A DNA stretch of 64,000 nucleotides from Streptomyces sp. GQFP (GTDB taxonomy: Bacteria > Actinomycetota > Actinomycetes > Streptomycetales > Streptomycetaceae). Location: the NCBI RefSeq assembly GCF_021545335.1, contig NZ_CP089312.1, forward strand, positions 5,208,001-5,272,000, in the 5' to 3' direction. The notes beneath the pieces were generated by a model. The model saw nothing but the letters and a program-made list of their open reading frames with translations, was not told the DNA's origin and did not search any database. The position numbers were made by a program, and so were the translations under genes. Positions within the stretch are counted from its first letter, which is position 1, and each line of letters opens with the position of its first letter. This document shows, piece by piece, positions 7,771 through 15,529 of the stretch.

Positions 7771-8772
7771 GTGACTGTGATCGCGACCGAAAGCCTGAGC
7801 AAGCGGTTCCCCCGGGTGACCGCGCTCGACCGGCTCTCCATGGACATCGGACCCGGTGTGACCGGACTCGTCGGCGCCAATGGCGCCGGCAAGTCCACCC
7901 TGATCAAGATCCTGCTGGGTCTGTCTCCCGCCACGGAGGGCCGGGCCAAAGTGCTCGGCCTCGACGTCGCCACCGAAGGCGGCGCCATCCGTGAGCGCGT
8001 CGGCTACATGCCCGAGCACGACTGCCTGCCGCCCGACGTCTCGGCCACCGAGTTCGTCGTCCACATGGCACGCATGTCCGGGCTCCCGCCGGCCGCCGCC
8101 CGGGAGCGCACCGCGGACACCCTGCGCCATGTCGGTCTGTACGAGGAGCGCTACCGCCCCATCGGCGGCTACTCGACCGGTATGAAGCAGCGTGTGAAGC
8201 TCGCCCAGGCCCTCGTCCACGACCCGCAACTGGTCTTCCTGGACGAGCCGACCAACGGCCTCGACCCGGTCGGCCGCGACGAGATGCTCGGTCTGATCCG
8301 CCGGATCCACACCGACTTCGGCATCTCGGTCCTGGTCACCTCCCACCTCCTCGGCGAGCTGGAGCGGACCTGCGACCACGTGGTGGTCGTCGACGGCGGC
8401 AAACTCCTGCGCTCCAGCTCCACCACCGACTTCACCCAGAACACGGCCGTCCTCGCCATCGAGGTGACCGACACCGACGACCACCCGGACGGCACCCGCG
8501 CGGTGCGCGAGGCGCTCCACGCGCGCGGGGTGGACACCCATGACGGCAGTGGCCTGCCCGGCGCCGGACACATCCTGCTGCTCACCGCCCAGGGCGAGGA
8601 CACCTACGACCTCGTCCGGGACATCGTCGCCGACCTCGGCCTCGGCCTGGTGCGCATGGAACAGCGCAGGCACCACATCTCCGAGGTCTTCACCGACAGC
8701 GACGAACAAGACGAACAAAGCGGGAACGTACCGCAGAACCTGGGCAAGGAGGCGGTCGGCCATGGCGGTTGA
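7771..8772 (+). CDS. ABC-2 type exporter, ATP-binding protein 1
   Basis: A protein of 333 residues when started at GTG 7771 (GTG 7777, two codons on, is equally good: I-A-T-E-S-L-S-K-R-F). The frame is open for 44 codons further upstream but that part looks non-coding. Walker A is GANGAGKST, the signature is YSTGMKQRVKLAQA, Walker B is LVFLDEPTNGLD, and the switch His is in VTSHLLGELE. The C-terminal 100 residues are the usual extension of CcmA/ABC-2 ATPases. First gene of a four-gene operon in which each ATPase is followed by its permease; the stop overlaps the next start by 11 bases, indicating translational coupling. Confidence 0.93.
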   Translation: MTVIATESLSKRFPRVTALDRLSMDIGPGVTGLVGANGAGKSTLIKILLGLSPATEGRAKVLGLDVATEGGAIRERVGYMPEHDCLPPDVSATEFVVHMARMSGLPPAAARERTADTLRHVGLYEERYRPIGGYSTGMKQRVKLAQALVHDPQLVFLDEPTNGLDPVGRDEMLGLIRRIHTDFGISVLVTSHLLGELERTCDHVVVVDGGKLLRSSSTTDFTQNTAVLAIEVTDTDDHPDGTRAVREALHARGVDTHDGSGLPGAGHILLLTAQGEDTYDLVRDIVADLGLGLVRMEQRRHHISEVFTDSDEQDEQSGNVPQNLGKEAVGHGG

Positions 8773-9679
8773 GCAGACCCAGGCACAGACCCCGGCACAG
8801 GCGGGCGCCCAGTCCCGCATCCACAACATCGGCTACCGCTCGTACGACGGCCAGCGCCTGGGCCGCGCCTACGCCCGCCGCTCCCTCTACTCGCAGTCCC
8901 TGCGCGGCGCCTACGGCCTCGGCCGCTCGGTCAAGTCCAAGGTGCTGCCCATGGTGCTCTTCGCCGTGATGTGCGCCCCGGCGGCCATCATGGTGGCGGT
9001 CACGGTCGCCACCACGGCCAAGGAACTGCCCGTCGAGTACACGAACTACGCGATCGTCATGCAGGCGGTCATCGGCCTGTACGTCGCCTCGCAGGCACCC
9101 CAGGCCGTCTCCCGGGACCTGCGCTTCAAGACCGTGCCGCTGTACTTCTCGCGCCCGATCGAGACCTCCGACTACGTCCGCGCGAAGTTCGCGGCGCTGG
9201 CCTCGGCCCTGTTCCTCATCACCGCGGTGCCGCTGGTCGTGCTCTACGTGGGCGCCCTGCTGGCCAAGCTCGACTTCACCGACCAGACCAAGGGATTCCT
9301 CCAGGGGCTCGTCTCCGTGGCACTGCTCTCGCTGCTCTTCGCCGGAATCGGCCTCGTCATCTCGGCCGTCACCCCGCGCCGAGGCTTCGGCATCGCGGCC
9401 GTCATCGCCGTACTGACCATCTCCTACGGGGCGGTGTCCACGCTCCAGGCCATCGCCGACGCACAGGGCAGCAGCGGTGCCGTGCCCTGGATCGGCCTCT
9501 TCTCGCCCATCACGCTCATCGACGGCGTGCAGACGGCTTTCCTGGGCGCGACGTCCGCCTACCCCGGAGGGGTAGGCCCCAGCACCGGCGAAGGTGTGAT
9601 CTTCCTCCTCGCCGTCCTGGGCCTGATCGCCGGCTGCTACGGCCTTCTGATGCGCCGCTATCGAAAGGTCGGACTGTGA
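8762..9679 (+). CDS. ABC-2 type exporter, membrane permease 1
   Basis: A protein of 305 residues from ATG 8762. The N-terminus is hydrophilic (Q/A-rich, then R-I-H-N-I-G-Y-R-S-Y-D-G-Q-R), followed by six hydrophobic segments (about residues 60-85, 100-120, 150-175, 190-215, 220-240 and 275-300), the normal ABC-2 permease number. It contains the S-R-P-I-E-T-S-D-Y motif often seen in actinobacterial ABC-2 permeases. It should form the channel for the ATPase encoded just upstream. The last four bases overlap the start of the second ATPase gene (GTGA), which points to tight co-translation of all four genes. The exported substrate is not evident from the sequence. Confidence 0.9.
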   Translation: MAVEQTQAQTPAQAGAQSRIHNIGYRSYDGQRLGRAYARRSLYSQSLRGAYGLGRSVKSKVLPMVLFAVMCAPAAIMVAVTVATTAKELPVEYTNYAIVMQAVIGLYVASQAPQAVSRDLRFKTVPLYFSRPIETSDYVRAKFAALASALFLITAVPLVVLYVGALLAKLDFTDQTKGFLQGLVSVALLSLLFAGIGLVISAVTPRRGFGIAAVIAVLTISYGAVSTLQAIADAQGSSGAVPWIGLFSPITLIDGVQTAFLGATSAYPGGVGPSTGEGVIFLLAVLGLIAGCYGLLMRRYRKVGL

Positions 9680-10587
9680 CCACGCTCAACATCGACCACG
9701 TCTCGCGCTGGTTCGGCAACGTGGTGGCGGTCAACGACATCACCATGACGATCGGCCCCGGCGTCACCGGCCTCCTCGGCCCCAACGGCGCCGGAAAGTC
9801 CACCCTCATCAACATGATGGGCGGCTTCCTGGCCCCCTCCACTGGCACCGTCACCCTCGACGGACAGCCCGTGTGGCGCAACGAGCAGATCTACAAGCAC
9901 ATCGGCATCGTCCCCGAGCGCGAGGCGATGTACGACTTCCTCACCGGCCGCGAGTTCGTCGTCGCCAACGCCGAACTGCACGGTCTCGGCGCCAAGGCGG
10001 CCCAAAGGGCGCTCGCCACGGTCGAGATGGAGTACGCGCAGGACCGCAAGATCTCGACGTACTCCAAGGGCATGCGCCAGCGCGTGAAGATGGCCAGCGC
10101 GCTCGTCCACGACCCGTCGCTCCTCCTGCTCGACGAGCCCTTCAACGGCATGGACCCGCGCCAGCGCATGCAGCTCATGGACCTGCTGCGCCGCATGGGC
10201 GCCGAGGGCCGTACGGTCCTGTTCTCCTCGCACATCCTCGAAGAGGTCGAGCAACTGGCGGCCCACATCGAGGTCGTCGTCGCCGGACGGCACGCGGCCA
10301 GCGGCGACTTCCGCCGCATCCGCCGCCTGATGACCGACCGCCCGCACCGCTACCTCGTACGCTCCAGCGACGACCGCGCCCTCGCCGCCGCGCTGATCGC
10401 CGACCCGTCGACCTCCGGCATCGAGGTGGACCTCGCGGAGGGCGCCCTGCGCATCCAGGCCGTCGACTTCGGCCGCTTCACCGCCCTGCTGCCCCGCGTC
10501 GCCCGGGACCACGGCATCCGGCTGCTCACGGTCTCGCCGTCCGACGAGTCCCTCGAATCCGTGTTCTCGTATCTCGTCGCCGCGTAG
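9676..10587 (+). CDS. ABC-2 type exporter, ATP-binding protein 2
   Basis: A protein of 303 residues from GTG 9676, whose start overlaps the preceding TGA. Walker A is GPNGAGKST, the signature YSKGMRQRVKMA, Walker B LLLLDEPFNGMD, and the switch region SSHILEEVEQ. It is a clear paralogue of the first ATPase (same G-P-G-V-T-G-L-x-G-x-N-G-A-G-K start of the fold). It pairs with the permease encoded 12 bp downstream. The two ATPase/permease pairs could form one heteromeric exporter or two separate ones. Confidence 0.93.
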   Translation: MTTLNIDHVSRWFGNVVAVNDITMTIGPGVTGLLGPNGAGKSTLINMMGGFLAPSTGTVTLDGQPVWRNEQIYKHIGIVPEREAMYDFLTGREFVVANAELHGLGAKAAQRALATVEMEYAQDRKISTYSKGMRQRVKMASALVHDPSLLLLDEPFNGMDPRQRMQLMDLLRRMGAEGRTVLFSSHILEEVEQLAAHIEVVVAGRHAASGDFRRIRRLMTDRPHRYLVRSSDDRALAAALIADPSTSGIEVDLAEGALRIQAVDFGRFTALLPRVARDHGIRLLTVSPSDESLESVFSYLVAA

Positions 10588-10598
10588 GAGGCCGACTC

Positions 10599-11318
10599 AT
10601 GTACGACCCCACAGTCGCCCGGCTCACCTACCGGGCCCTGCTCGGCCGCCGCCGGGCCCTCATCCTCGGCGCGCTGCCCCTGCTGCTGATCATCATCGCC
10701 GTCGCCGTACGCGGTCTCGTCGGCGCCGACGACCAGACCGCGGCGGACGTCCTGGGCGGGCTCGCGCTCGCCACCATGGTGCCGATCATCGGCGTCATCG
10801 CGGGCACCGGCGCGATCGGCCCGGAGATCGACGACGGCTCCGTCGTCTACCTCCTCTCCAAGCCGCTCAAGCGGCCCACGATCATCTACACCAAGCTGAT
10901 CGTCGCCATCGGCGTCACCATGGCGTTCTCGGCGGTGCCGACGTTCATCGCCGGCCTCATCCTCAACGGCAACGGCCAGCAGGTCGCCGTCGCCTACACG
11001 GTCGCCGCGCTCGTCGCCTCCATCGCCTACGCCGCGCTCTTCCTGCTGCTCGGCACGGTCTCCCGGCACGCGGTGGTCTTCGGGCTCGTCTACGCCCTCG
11101 TCTGGGAGGCCCTGTTCGGCTCCCTGGTGCCCGGGGCACGCACACTGAGCGTCCAGCAGTGGGCGCTGGCCGTCGGCCACAAGGTCACGGACGGCGACCT
11201 GGTCACCTCGGACGTCGGCCTGACCACGGCGACGGTCCTGCTGATCGTGGTCACCGTCCTCGCCACCTGGTACGCCGGCCAGAAGCTGCGCACCCTGACG
11301 CCGACCGGCGACGAGTAG
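10599..11318 (+). CDS. ABC-2 type exporter, membrane permease 2
   Basis: A protein of 239 residues from ATG 10599; the ribosome binding site GGAGG lies 6 bases upstream of the start, overlapping the end of the ATPase gene. Six hydrophobic segments are seen (about 20-40, 50-75, 100-125, 135-160, 165-185, 210-230). It contains LLSKPLKRPTIIYTK, which corresponds to the F-S-R-P-I-E-T-S-D-Y-V-R-A-K loop of the first permease, so the two permeases are distant paralogues. Last gene of the operon. Confidence 0.9.
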   Translation: MYDPTVARLTYRALLGRRRALILGALPLLLIIIAVAVRGLVGADDQTAADVLGGLALATMVPIIGVIAGTGAIGPEIDDGSVVYLLSKPLKRPTIIYTKLIVAIGVTMAFSAVPTFIAGLILNGNGQQVAVAYTVAALVASIAYAALFLLLGTVSRHAVVFGLVYALVWEALFGSLVPGARTLSVQQWALAVGHKVTDGDLVTSDVGLTTATVLLIVVTVLATWYAGQKLRTLTPTGDE

Positions 11319-11409
11319 GACGGCCCCGGGCACGCGTCGGTCTTGACAGAGACTTCACGCGTGTCCGGGCACACTGGACAAACGGGGACGCGGGGCGAGG
11401 AGGACGGGG

Positions 11410-11637
11410 ATGGCAGGGAAGACAGCACGGGGTGGGTCCGGGGACGACTGGGACGCGCTGGTTCTCGACGAGGACTTCATACGCTCCGCCGACACCGCCG
11501 AACCGTCCGCCCGCGCCCGGATGCTGGCCGCCCGGTGGCGGAAAGAGGCGCCCGAACCCCAGCCCTGGCGGTCGGACGAACCCCCGGCCGGCTGGTTCTT
11601 CAGCAAGTCCCGGCGCCGCAGGTGGCGCCGCAAGTAG
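11410..11637 (+). CDS. Small conserved basic-tailed hypothetical protein, 75 aa
   Basis: Starts at ATG 11410 with a strong upstream purine-rich site (GAGGAGGA). The first half is acidic (D-D-W-D-A-L-V-L-D-E-D-F-I-R), the middle is an alanine/arginine helix (S-A-R-A-R-M-L-A-A-R-W-R), and the tail is extremely basic (S-K-S-R-R-R-R-W-R-R-K). Cytoplasmic, no membrane segment. I do not recognise a function; the D-x-F-I-R / A-R-x-R-M-L-A-A-R-W pattern is one I have seen in small Streptomyces proteins annotated only as hypothetical. It stands alone, 91 bp after the ABC operon, and may be the operon's last cistron. Confidence 0.72.
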   Translation: MAGKTARGGSGDDWDALVLDEDFIRSADTAEPSARARMLAARWRKEAPEPQPWRSDEPPAGWFFSKSRRRRWRRK

Positions 11638-11921
11638 CTCACCAGTTTTATTCGGTGGCGTCCGACTCGGCGTACGGGCACAGTAGTTCTGTCCAGTACG
11701 CCGGATGTGTCCGGTGTGCTGGTGTCGGGTACTGGGAGCGGAGCCGCGCGACGCCGATGCACGGCCGACCGCGCGGCTTCCTTCAGGGCAGCCCGCGGCG
11801 GGCTCCGGAGCAGTCACTGACTCCGGGGGGCCGCTCAGCTGGGGAGCTGCCCGGGGCGGCCACTTCGAGCGCGCGAGTCGATCGCGCGGGCCGCCCTCCC
11901 CAGCCCCCTCCTGGACAGGCC

Positions 11922-12734
11922 CTACGCCAGCAACCGCTCCAGCACCACCGCGATGCCGTCCTCGTCGTTCGACGACGTCACCTCGTCCGCCACCGCCCGC
12001 AGCTGGGCATGGGCGTTCGCCATCGCCACCCCGTGTGCCGCCCAGGCGAACATCGGGATGTCGTTGGGCATGTCACCGAAGGCGATCGTGTCCGCGGACT
12101 TCAGACCGAGCCGACGGGCCGCCAGGGACAGCCCCTTCGCCTTGGACAGGCCCAGGGGGAGGAGTTCGACTATCCCCTCGCCCGCCATGGTCACCGTGAC
12201 GAAACCGCCCGCCGTCCGGGTCGCGACCTCGGTCAACTGGTCGGCGGACAGGGTCGGATGCTGGATGTAGATCTTGCTCAGCGGCTCGGCCCACAGCTCC
12301 GACGGGTCCGTGAGCGGAACGAAGGGCAGCGCGCCCACGCCCGAGTAGCCCGCCCCGACCAGCACGTCGCCGTCGAGGCCCGCCCTGCTCGCCGCCAGGA
12401 ACAACGGCCCGGTCTCCGCCTCGATCTTCGCCAGCGCGAGCGAGGCCAGCTGCCGGTCCAGGGTGATCGATGTCAGCAGCCGGTGCGCCCCGGCGTCGTA
12501 CACCTGTGAACCCTGGCCGCAGACCGCGAGTCCCTCGTAGCCCAGTTCGTCGAGGATGTGCCGCGTCCAGCGCACCCCGCGGCCGGTGACGACGATGTGC
12601 GCGGCGCCCCGCGCGGTGGCCGCGGCGAGTGCCTCACGGGTGCGCGCCGAGACCGAGTCGTCGGAGCGCAGGAGCGTTCCGTCGAGGTCGGTCGCGACGA
12701 GCAGATAGGGGAACGACTCGGCGGCGGAGGTCAC
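11922..12734 (-). CDS. HAD-superfamily (Cof-type) phosphatase coupled to serS
   Basis: A protein of 270 residues from GTG 12734. The start overlaps the serS stop in the four bases GTGA, so the gene is translationally coupled to serS. Motif I is DLDGTLLRSDD, motif II VVTGRG, and the metal-binding region FGDMPNDIPMF. A C2-type cap lies between about residues 85 and 190. It resembles the HAD protein at 1752-2621. Coupling to a tRNA synthetase hints at a house-keeping repair role, but that is inference; the substrate is unknown. Confidence 0.9.
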   Translation of the reverse strand: MTSAAESFPYLLVATDLDGTLLRSDDSVSARTREALAAATARGAAHIVVTGRGVRWTRHILDELGYEGLAVCGQGSQVYDAGAHRLLTSITLDRQLASLALAKIEAETGPLFLAASRAGLDGDVLVGAGYSGVGALPFVPLTDPSELWAEPLSKIYIQHPTLSADQLTEVATRTAGGFVTVTMAGEGIVELLPLGLSKAKGLSLAARRLGLKSADTIAFGDMPNDIPMFAWAAHGVAMANAHAQLRAVADEVTSSNDEDGIAVVLERLLA

Positions 12735-14008
12735 TTGGCGACCGGCTCCAGCAGCTCCCGACCACCCAGATACGGCCGCAGCACCTCGGGCACCCGCACC
12801 GAGCCGTCGGCCAGCTGGTGGTTCTCCAGGATCGCCACGATCGTGCGCGGTACGGCGCACAGCGTGCCGTTGAGCGTCGCGAGCGGCTGGACCTTCTTGC
12901 CGTCACGCATCCGCACGGACAGGCGCCGGGCCTGGAAGCCGTCGCAGTTGGAGGCCGAGGTCAGCTCGCGGTACTTGCCCTGGGTCGGGATCCACGCCTC
13001 GCAGTCGAACTTGCGCGAGGCGGACGCGCCCAGGTCGCCCGAGGCCACGTCGATGACCTGGAAGGGCAGTTCGAGGCCGGTCAGCCACTGCTTCTCCCAG
13101 TCGAGGAGACGCCGGTGCTCGTTCTCCGCGTCCGCCGGGTCGACGTACGAGAACATCTCGACCTTGTCGAACTGGTGCACGCGGAAGATGCCTCGCGTGT
13201 CCTTGCCGTACGTACCGGCCTCGCGGCGGAAGCACGGCGAGAAGCCGGCGTAGCGCAGCGGGAGCTTGTCGGCGTCGAGGATCTCGTCCATGTGGTACGC
13301 GGCGAGGGGGACCTCGGAGGTGCCGACCAGGTAGTAGTCGTCCTTCTCCAGGTGGTACACGTTCTCCGCGGCCTGGCCGAGGAAGCCGGTGCCCTCCATC
13401 GCGCGCGGGCGGACCAGCGCCGGGGTCAGCATCGGGACGAAGCCGGCCTCGGTGGCCTGGGCGATCGCCGCGTTGACCAGGGCCAGCTCCAGGAGGGCGC
13501 CGACACCGGTCAGGTAGTAGAAGCGCGAGCCGGACACCTTGGCGCCGCGCTCGACGTCGATGGCGCCCAGCGCCTCGCCCAGCTCCAGGTGGTCCTTGGG
13601 CTCGAAGCCCTCGGCGCCGAAGTCGCGGATCGTGCCGTGCGTCTCCAGGACGACGAAGTCCTCCTCGCCGCCGACCGGGACGTCCGGGTGGACGAGGTTG
13701 CCGAGCTGGACGAGGAGCTGCTTGGTCTCCTCGTCGGCCTCGTGCTGCTCGGCGTCGGCCGCCTTGACGCCGGCGGCGAGCTGTCCGGCCTTCGCCAGCA
13801 GCTCGGCCTTCTCGTCGCCGGAGGCCCTGGGGATCAGCTTGCCGAGCGCCTTCTGCTCGGAACGCAGCTCGTCGAAGCGGACGCCGGACGCCCTGCGCCG
13901 CTCGTCGGCGGACAGGAGAGCGTCGACGAGCGCGACGTCCTCTCCACGGGCGCGCTGCGAAGCGCGCACACGGTCGGGGTCCTCACGAAGCAGGCGAAGG
14001 TCAATCAC
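12731..14008 (-). CDS. serS: Seryl-tRNA synthetase
   Basis: A protein of 425 residues from GTG 14008, the normal bacterial length. The N-terminal 110 residues form the long helical hairpin that reaches the tRNA-Ser variable arm (E-D-P-D-R-V-R-A-S-Q, then A-L-G-K-L-I-P-R-A-S-G-D-E-K). The class II core follows: motif 2 F-S-P-C-F-R-R-E-A-G and motif 3 region N-G-T-L-C-A-V-P-R-T with the final Arg. SerRS charges tRNA-Ser in the cytoplasm; two tRNA-Ser genes lie elsewhere in this window (34239 and 47021). The gene is followed by the coupled HAD gene and preceded by the DnaA-box-rich spacer. Confidence 0.97.
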   Translation of the reverse strand: MIDLRLLREDPDRVRASQRARGEDVALVDALLSADERRRASGVRFDELRSEQKALGKLIPRASGDEKAELLAKAGQLAAGVKAADAEQHEADEETKQLLVQLGNLVHPDVPVGGEEDFVVLETHGTIRDFGAEGFEPKDHLELGEALGAIDVERGAKVSGSRFYYLTGVGALLELALVNAAIAQATEAGFVPMLTPALVRPRAMEGTGFLGQAAENVYHLEKDDYYLVGTSEVPLAAYHMDEILDADKLPLRYAGFSPCFRREAGTYGKDTRGIFRVHQFDKVEMFSYVDPADAENEHRRLLDWEKQWLTGLELPFQVIDVASGDLGASASRKFDCEAWIPTQGKYRELTSASNCDGFQARRLSVRMRDGKKVQPLATLNGTLCAVPRTIVAILENHQLADGSVRVPEVLRPYLGGRELLEPVAK

Positions 14009-14545
14009 GGTCCAAGGCTACCGGTGCCGGGTTGGCGCTCACGACTCGGTATTTCCATACACCCCTTGTATTGCCATTTGCCCGAAATGTCGATCACGTC
14101 AAGAGGAATGGGGACTGACCCCGGAAGGGTTCGGGAAGGTCCCGCCGGTTGACTCGAAACCCTTGTGGAGAACGGAACTTGGGGTGTGGTGGGGCACGGT
14201 AATCCACACCCCCGAAAAGTTATCCACAGGCTGTGCGAAAGATCTGTGGATGACGGAAGTGATCGTTTCCGAAGGTGTCCACCAGATGACCAATTCCCGA
14301 AGCAAACCACCCTCACGCCCACTTTCGGGTGGAAATGCGTAACCCCGGGGAGTTACGCTAGGGAAACGAGTGGACGAAGGGTGGCATGCCGGGCTGTGGA
14401 CGAGTCGACGGCCTGTAGGCCGATTTGTCGACAGACTGGCACTCTGTTGTCGACTTGTCCCCAGGTCGAGAAGCTGGCCTGTGGATAACTTCTGTGGATA
14501 ACGGAAATCGGCTGGTAGGACTGGCCCCAGCACCGGGAGGGCCGG
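14009..14545. other. Gene-free spacer with a cluster of DnaA boxes (serS-pheA)
   Basis: A 537-bp spacer with no convincing gene. It holds at least seven boxes matching the Streptomyces DnaA consensus or one base off: 14164-14172 (minus, TTCTCCACA), 14200-14208 (TAATCCACA), 14220-14228 (TTATCCACA), 14245-14253 (minus, TCATCCACA), 14395-14403 (minus, TCGTCCACA), 14480-14488 and 14493-14501 (both minus, TTATCCACA, 13 bp apart). The sequence is less GC-rich than its neighbours. A high-affinity DnaA cluster called D78 that limits replication initiation was described in S. coelicolor; from memory it comes from the cosmid carrying serS and pheA, so this is probably its counterpart. The serS promoter must also lie here. 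Confidence 0.72.
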
Positions 14546-15478
14546 TTAGAAGCGGCCGTCCTGGCAACGGGCCACCCAGTCGGAGGCCGTCACGAACTCC
14601 TCGTCGGACGTCCCCGGCAGCGGAGCACGGACGTCCTCCACGCCGATGTCCGCACGCGGGTACGAACCCAGGTACCGCACCTTGAGACAGATCCGCCGGA
14701 GCCCCATCAGGGCCTCGGCGACCTTCCGGTCGGAAATATGGCCCTCGGCGTCAATCGCGAAGCAGTAGTTGCCGATGCCCTGCCCGGTCGGCCGGGACTG
14801 GAGCAGCATCAGGTTGACGCCCCGTACGGCGAACTCGTCCAGCAGATCGCGCAGTCCACCGGGATGGTCGTCGCGCTGCCAGATGACGACGGACGTCTTG
14901 TCCGCGCCCGTCGGCGCCGCGGGCCGGGCGGGCCTGCCGACCAGGACGAACCGGGTCTGCGCGTTCTCCGCGTCGTGGATGCCGGTCTCCAGGGCCTCCA
15001 GACCGTACCGGGCGGCGGCGAACTCGCCCGCGAAGGCGGCGTCGTACCGGCCCTCCTGCACCAGCCGGGCACCGTCCGCGTTCGAGGCGGACGACTCCCA
15101 GACGACGTCCGGGAGGTTGACCTTCATCCAGTTGCGGATCTGCGACTGCGCCGCCGGATGGGCGGTGACCGTCTTGATCTCCGACAGCTTGGTGCCCGGC
15201 CTGACCAGCAGTGCGAAGGTGATCGACAGCAGCACCTCGCGGTAGATCATCAGCGGGGAGCCCGCGACCAGCTCGTCGAGCGTGGTGGTGATACCGCCCT
15301 CGACGGAGTTCTCGATGGGCACGAACGCGGCCTCGACCTCGCCGCTGCGCACCGCGTCGAGCGTGGCCGGCACGGACACCATCGGGATCAGCTCCCGGGT
15401 GGCCGCCTCGGGAAGTGTGCGCAGGGCAACCTCGGTGAAGGTGCCCTCGGGGCCGAGATACGCGTAGCTGGCTGGCAT
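14546..15478 (-). CDS. pheA: Prephenate dehydratase
   Basis: A protein of 310 residues from ATG 15478; monofunctional, without a chorismate mutase domain. It converts prephenate to phenylpyruvate in phenylalanine synthesis. The catalytic domain (1 to about 185) shows Y-L-G-P-E-G-T-F-T-E, P-I-E-N-S-V-E-G, and the N-A-Q-T-R-F motif whose Thr is catalytic. The C-terminal ACT domain (about 195-290) has L-L-Q-S-R-P-T, equivalent to the ESRP Phe-binding motif, so feedback inhibition by phenylalanine is likely, with Glu replaced by Gln. It ends at the edge of the DnaA-box spacer and lies upstream of dtpA on the same strand. Confidence 0.96.
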   Translation of the reverse strand: MPASYAYLGPEGTFTEVALRTLPEAATRELIPMVSVPATLDAVRSGEVEAAFVPIENSVEGGITTTLDELVAGSPLMIYREVLLSITFALLVRPGTKLSEIKTVTAHPAAQSQIRNWMKVNLPDVVWESSASNADGARLVQEGRYDAAFAGEFAAARYGLEALETGIHDAENAQTRFVLVGRPARPAAPTGADKTSVVIWQRDDHPGGLRDLLDEFAVRGVNLMLLQSRPTGQGIGNYCFAIDAEGHISDRKVAEALMGLRRICLKVRYLGSYPRADIGVEDVRAPLPGTSDEEFVTASDWVARCQDGRF

Positions 15479-15529
15479 GACCTCACCCTAATGGCCCTTG
15501 CAGAAACCGACGCACGCTTCCCTTCCCTG

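Noticed and set aside
14164..14501. The DnaA-box cluster as oriC
   Set aside because: Streptomyces oriC lies between dnaA and dnaN and has many more boxes over about 900 bp; neither gene is here.
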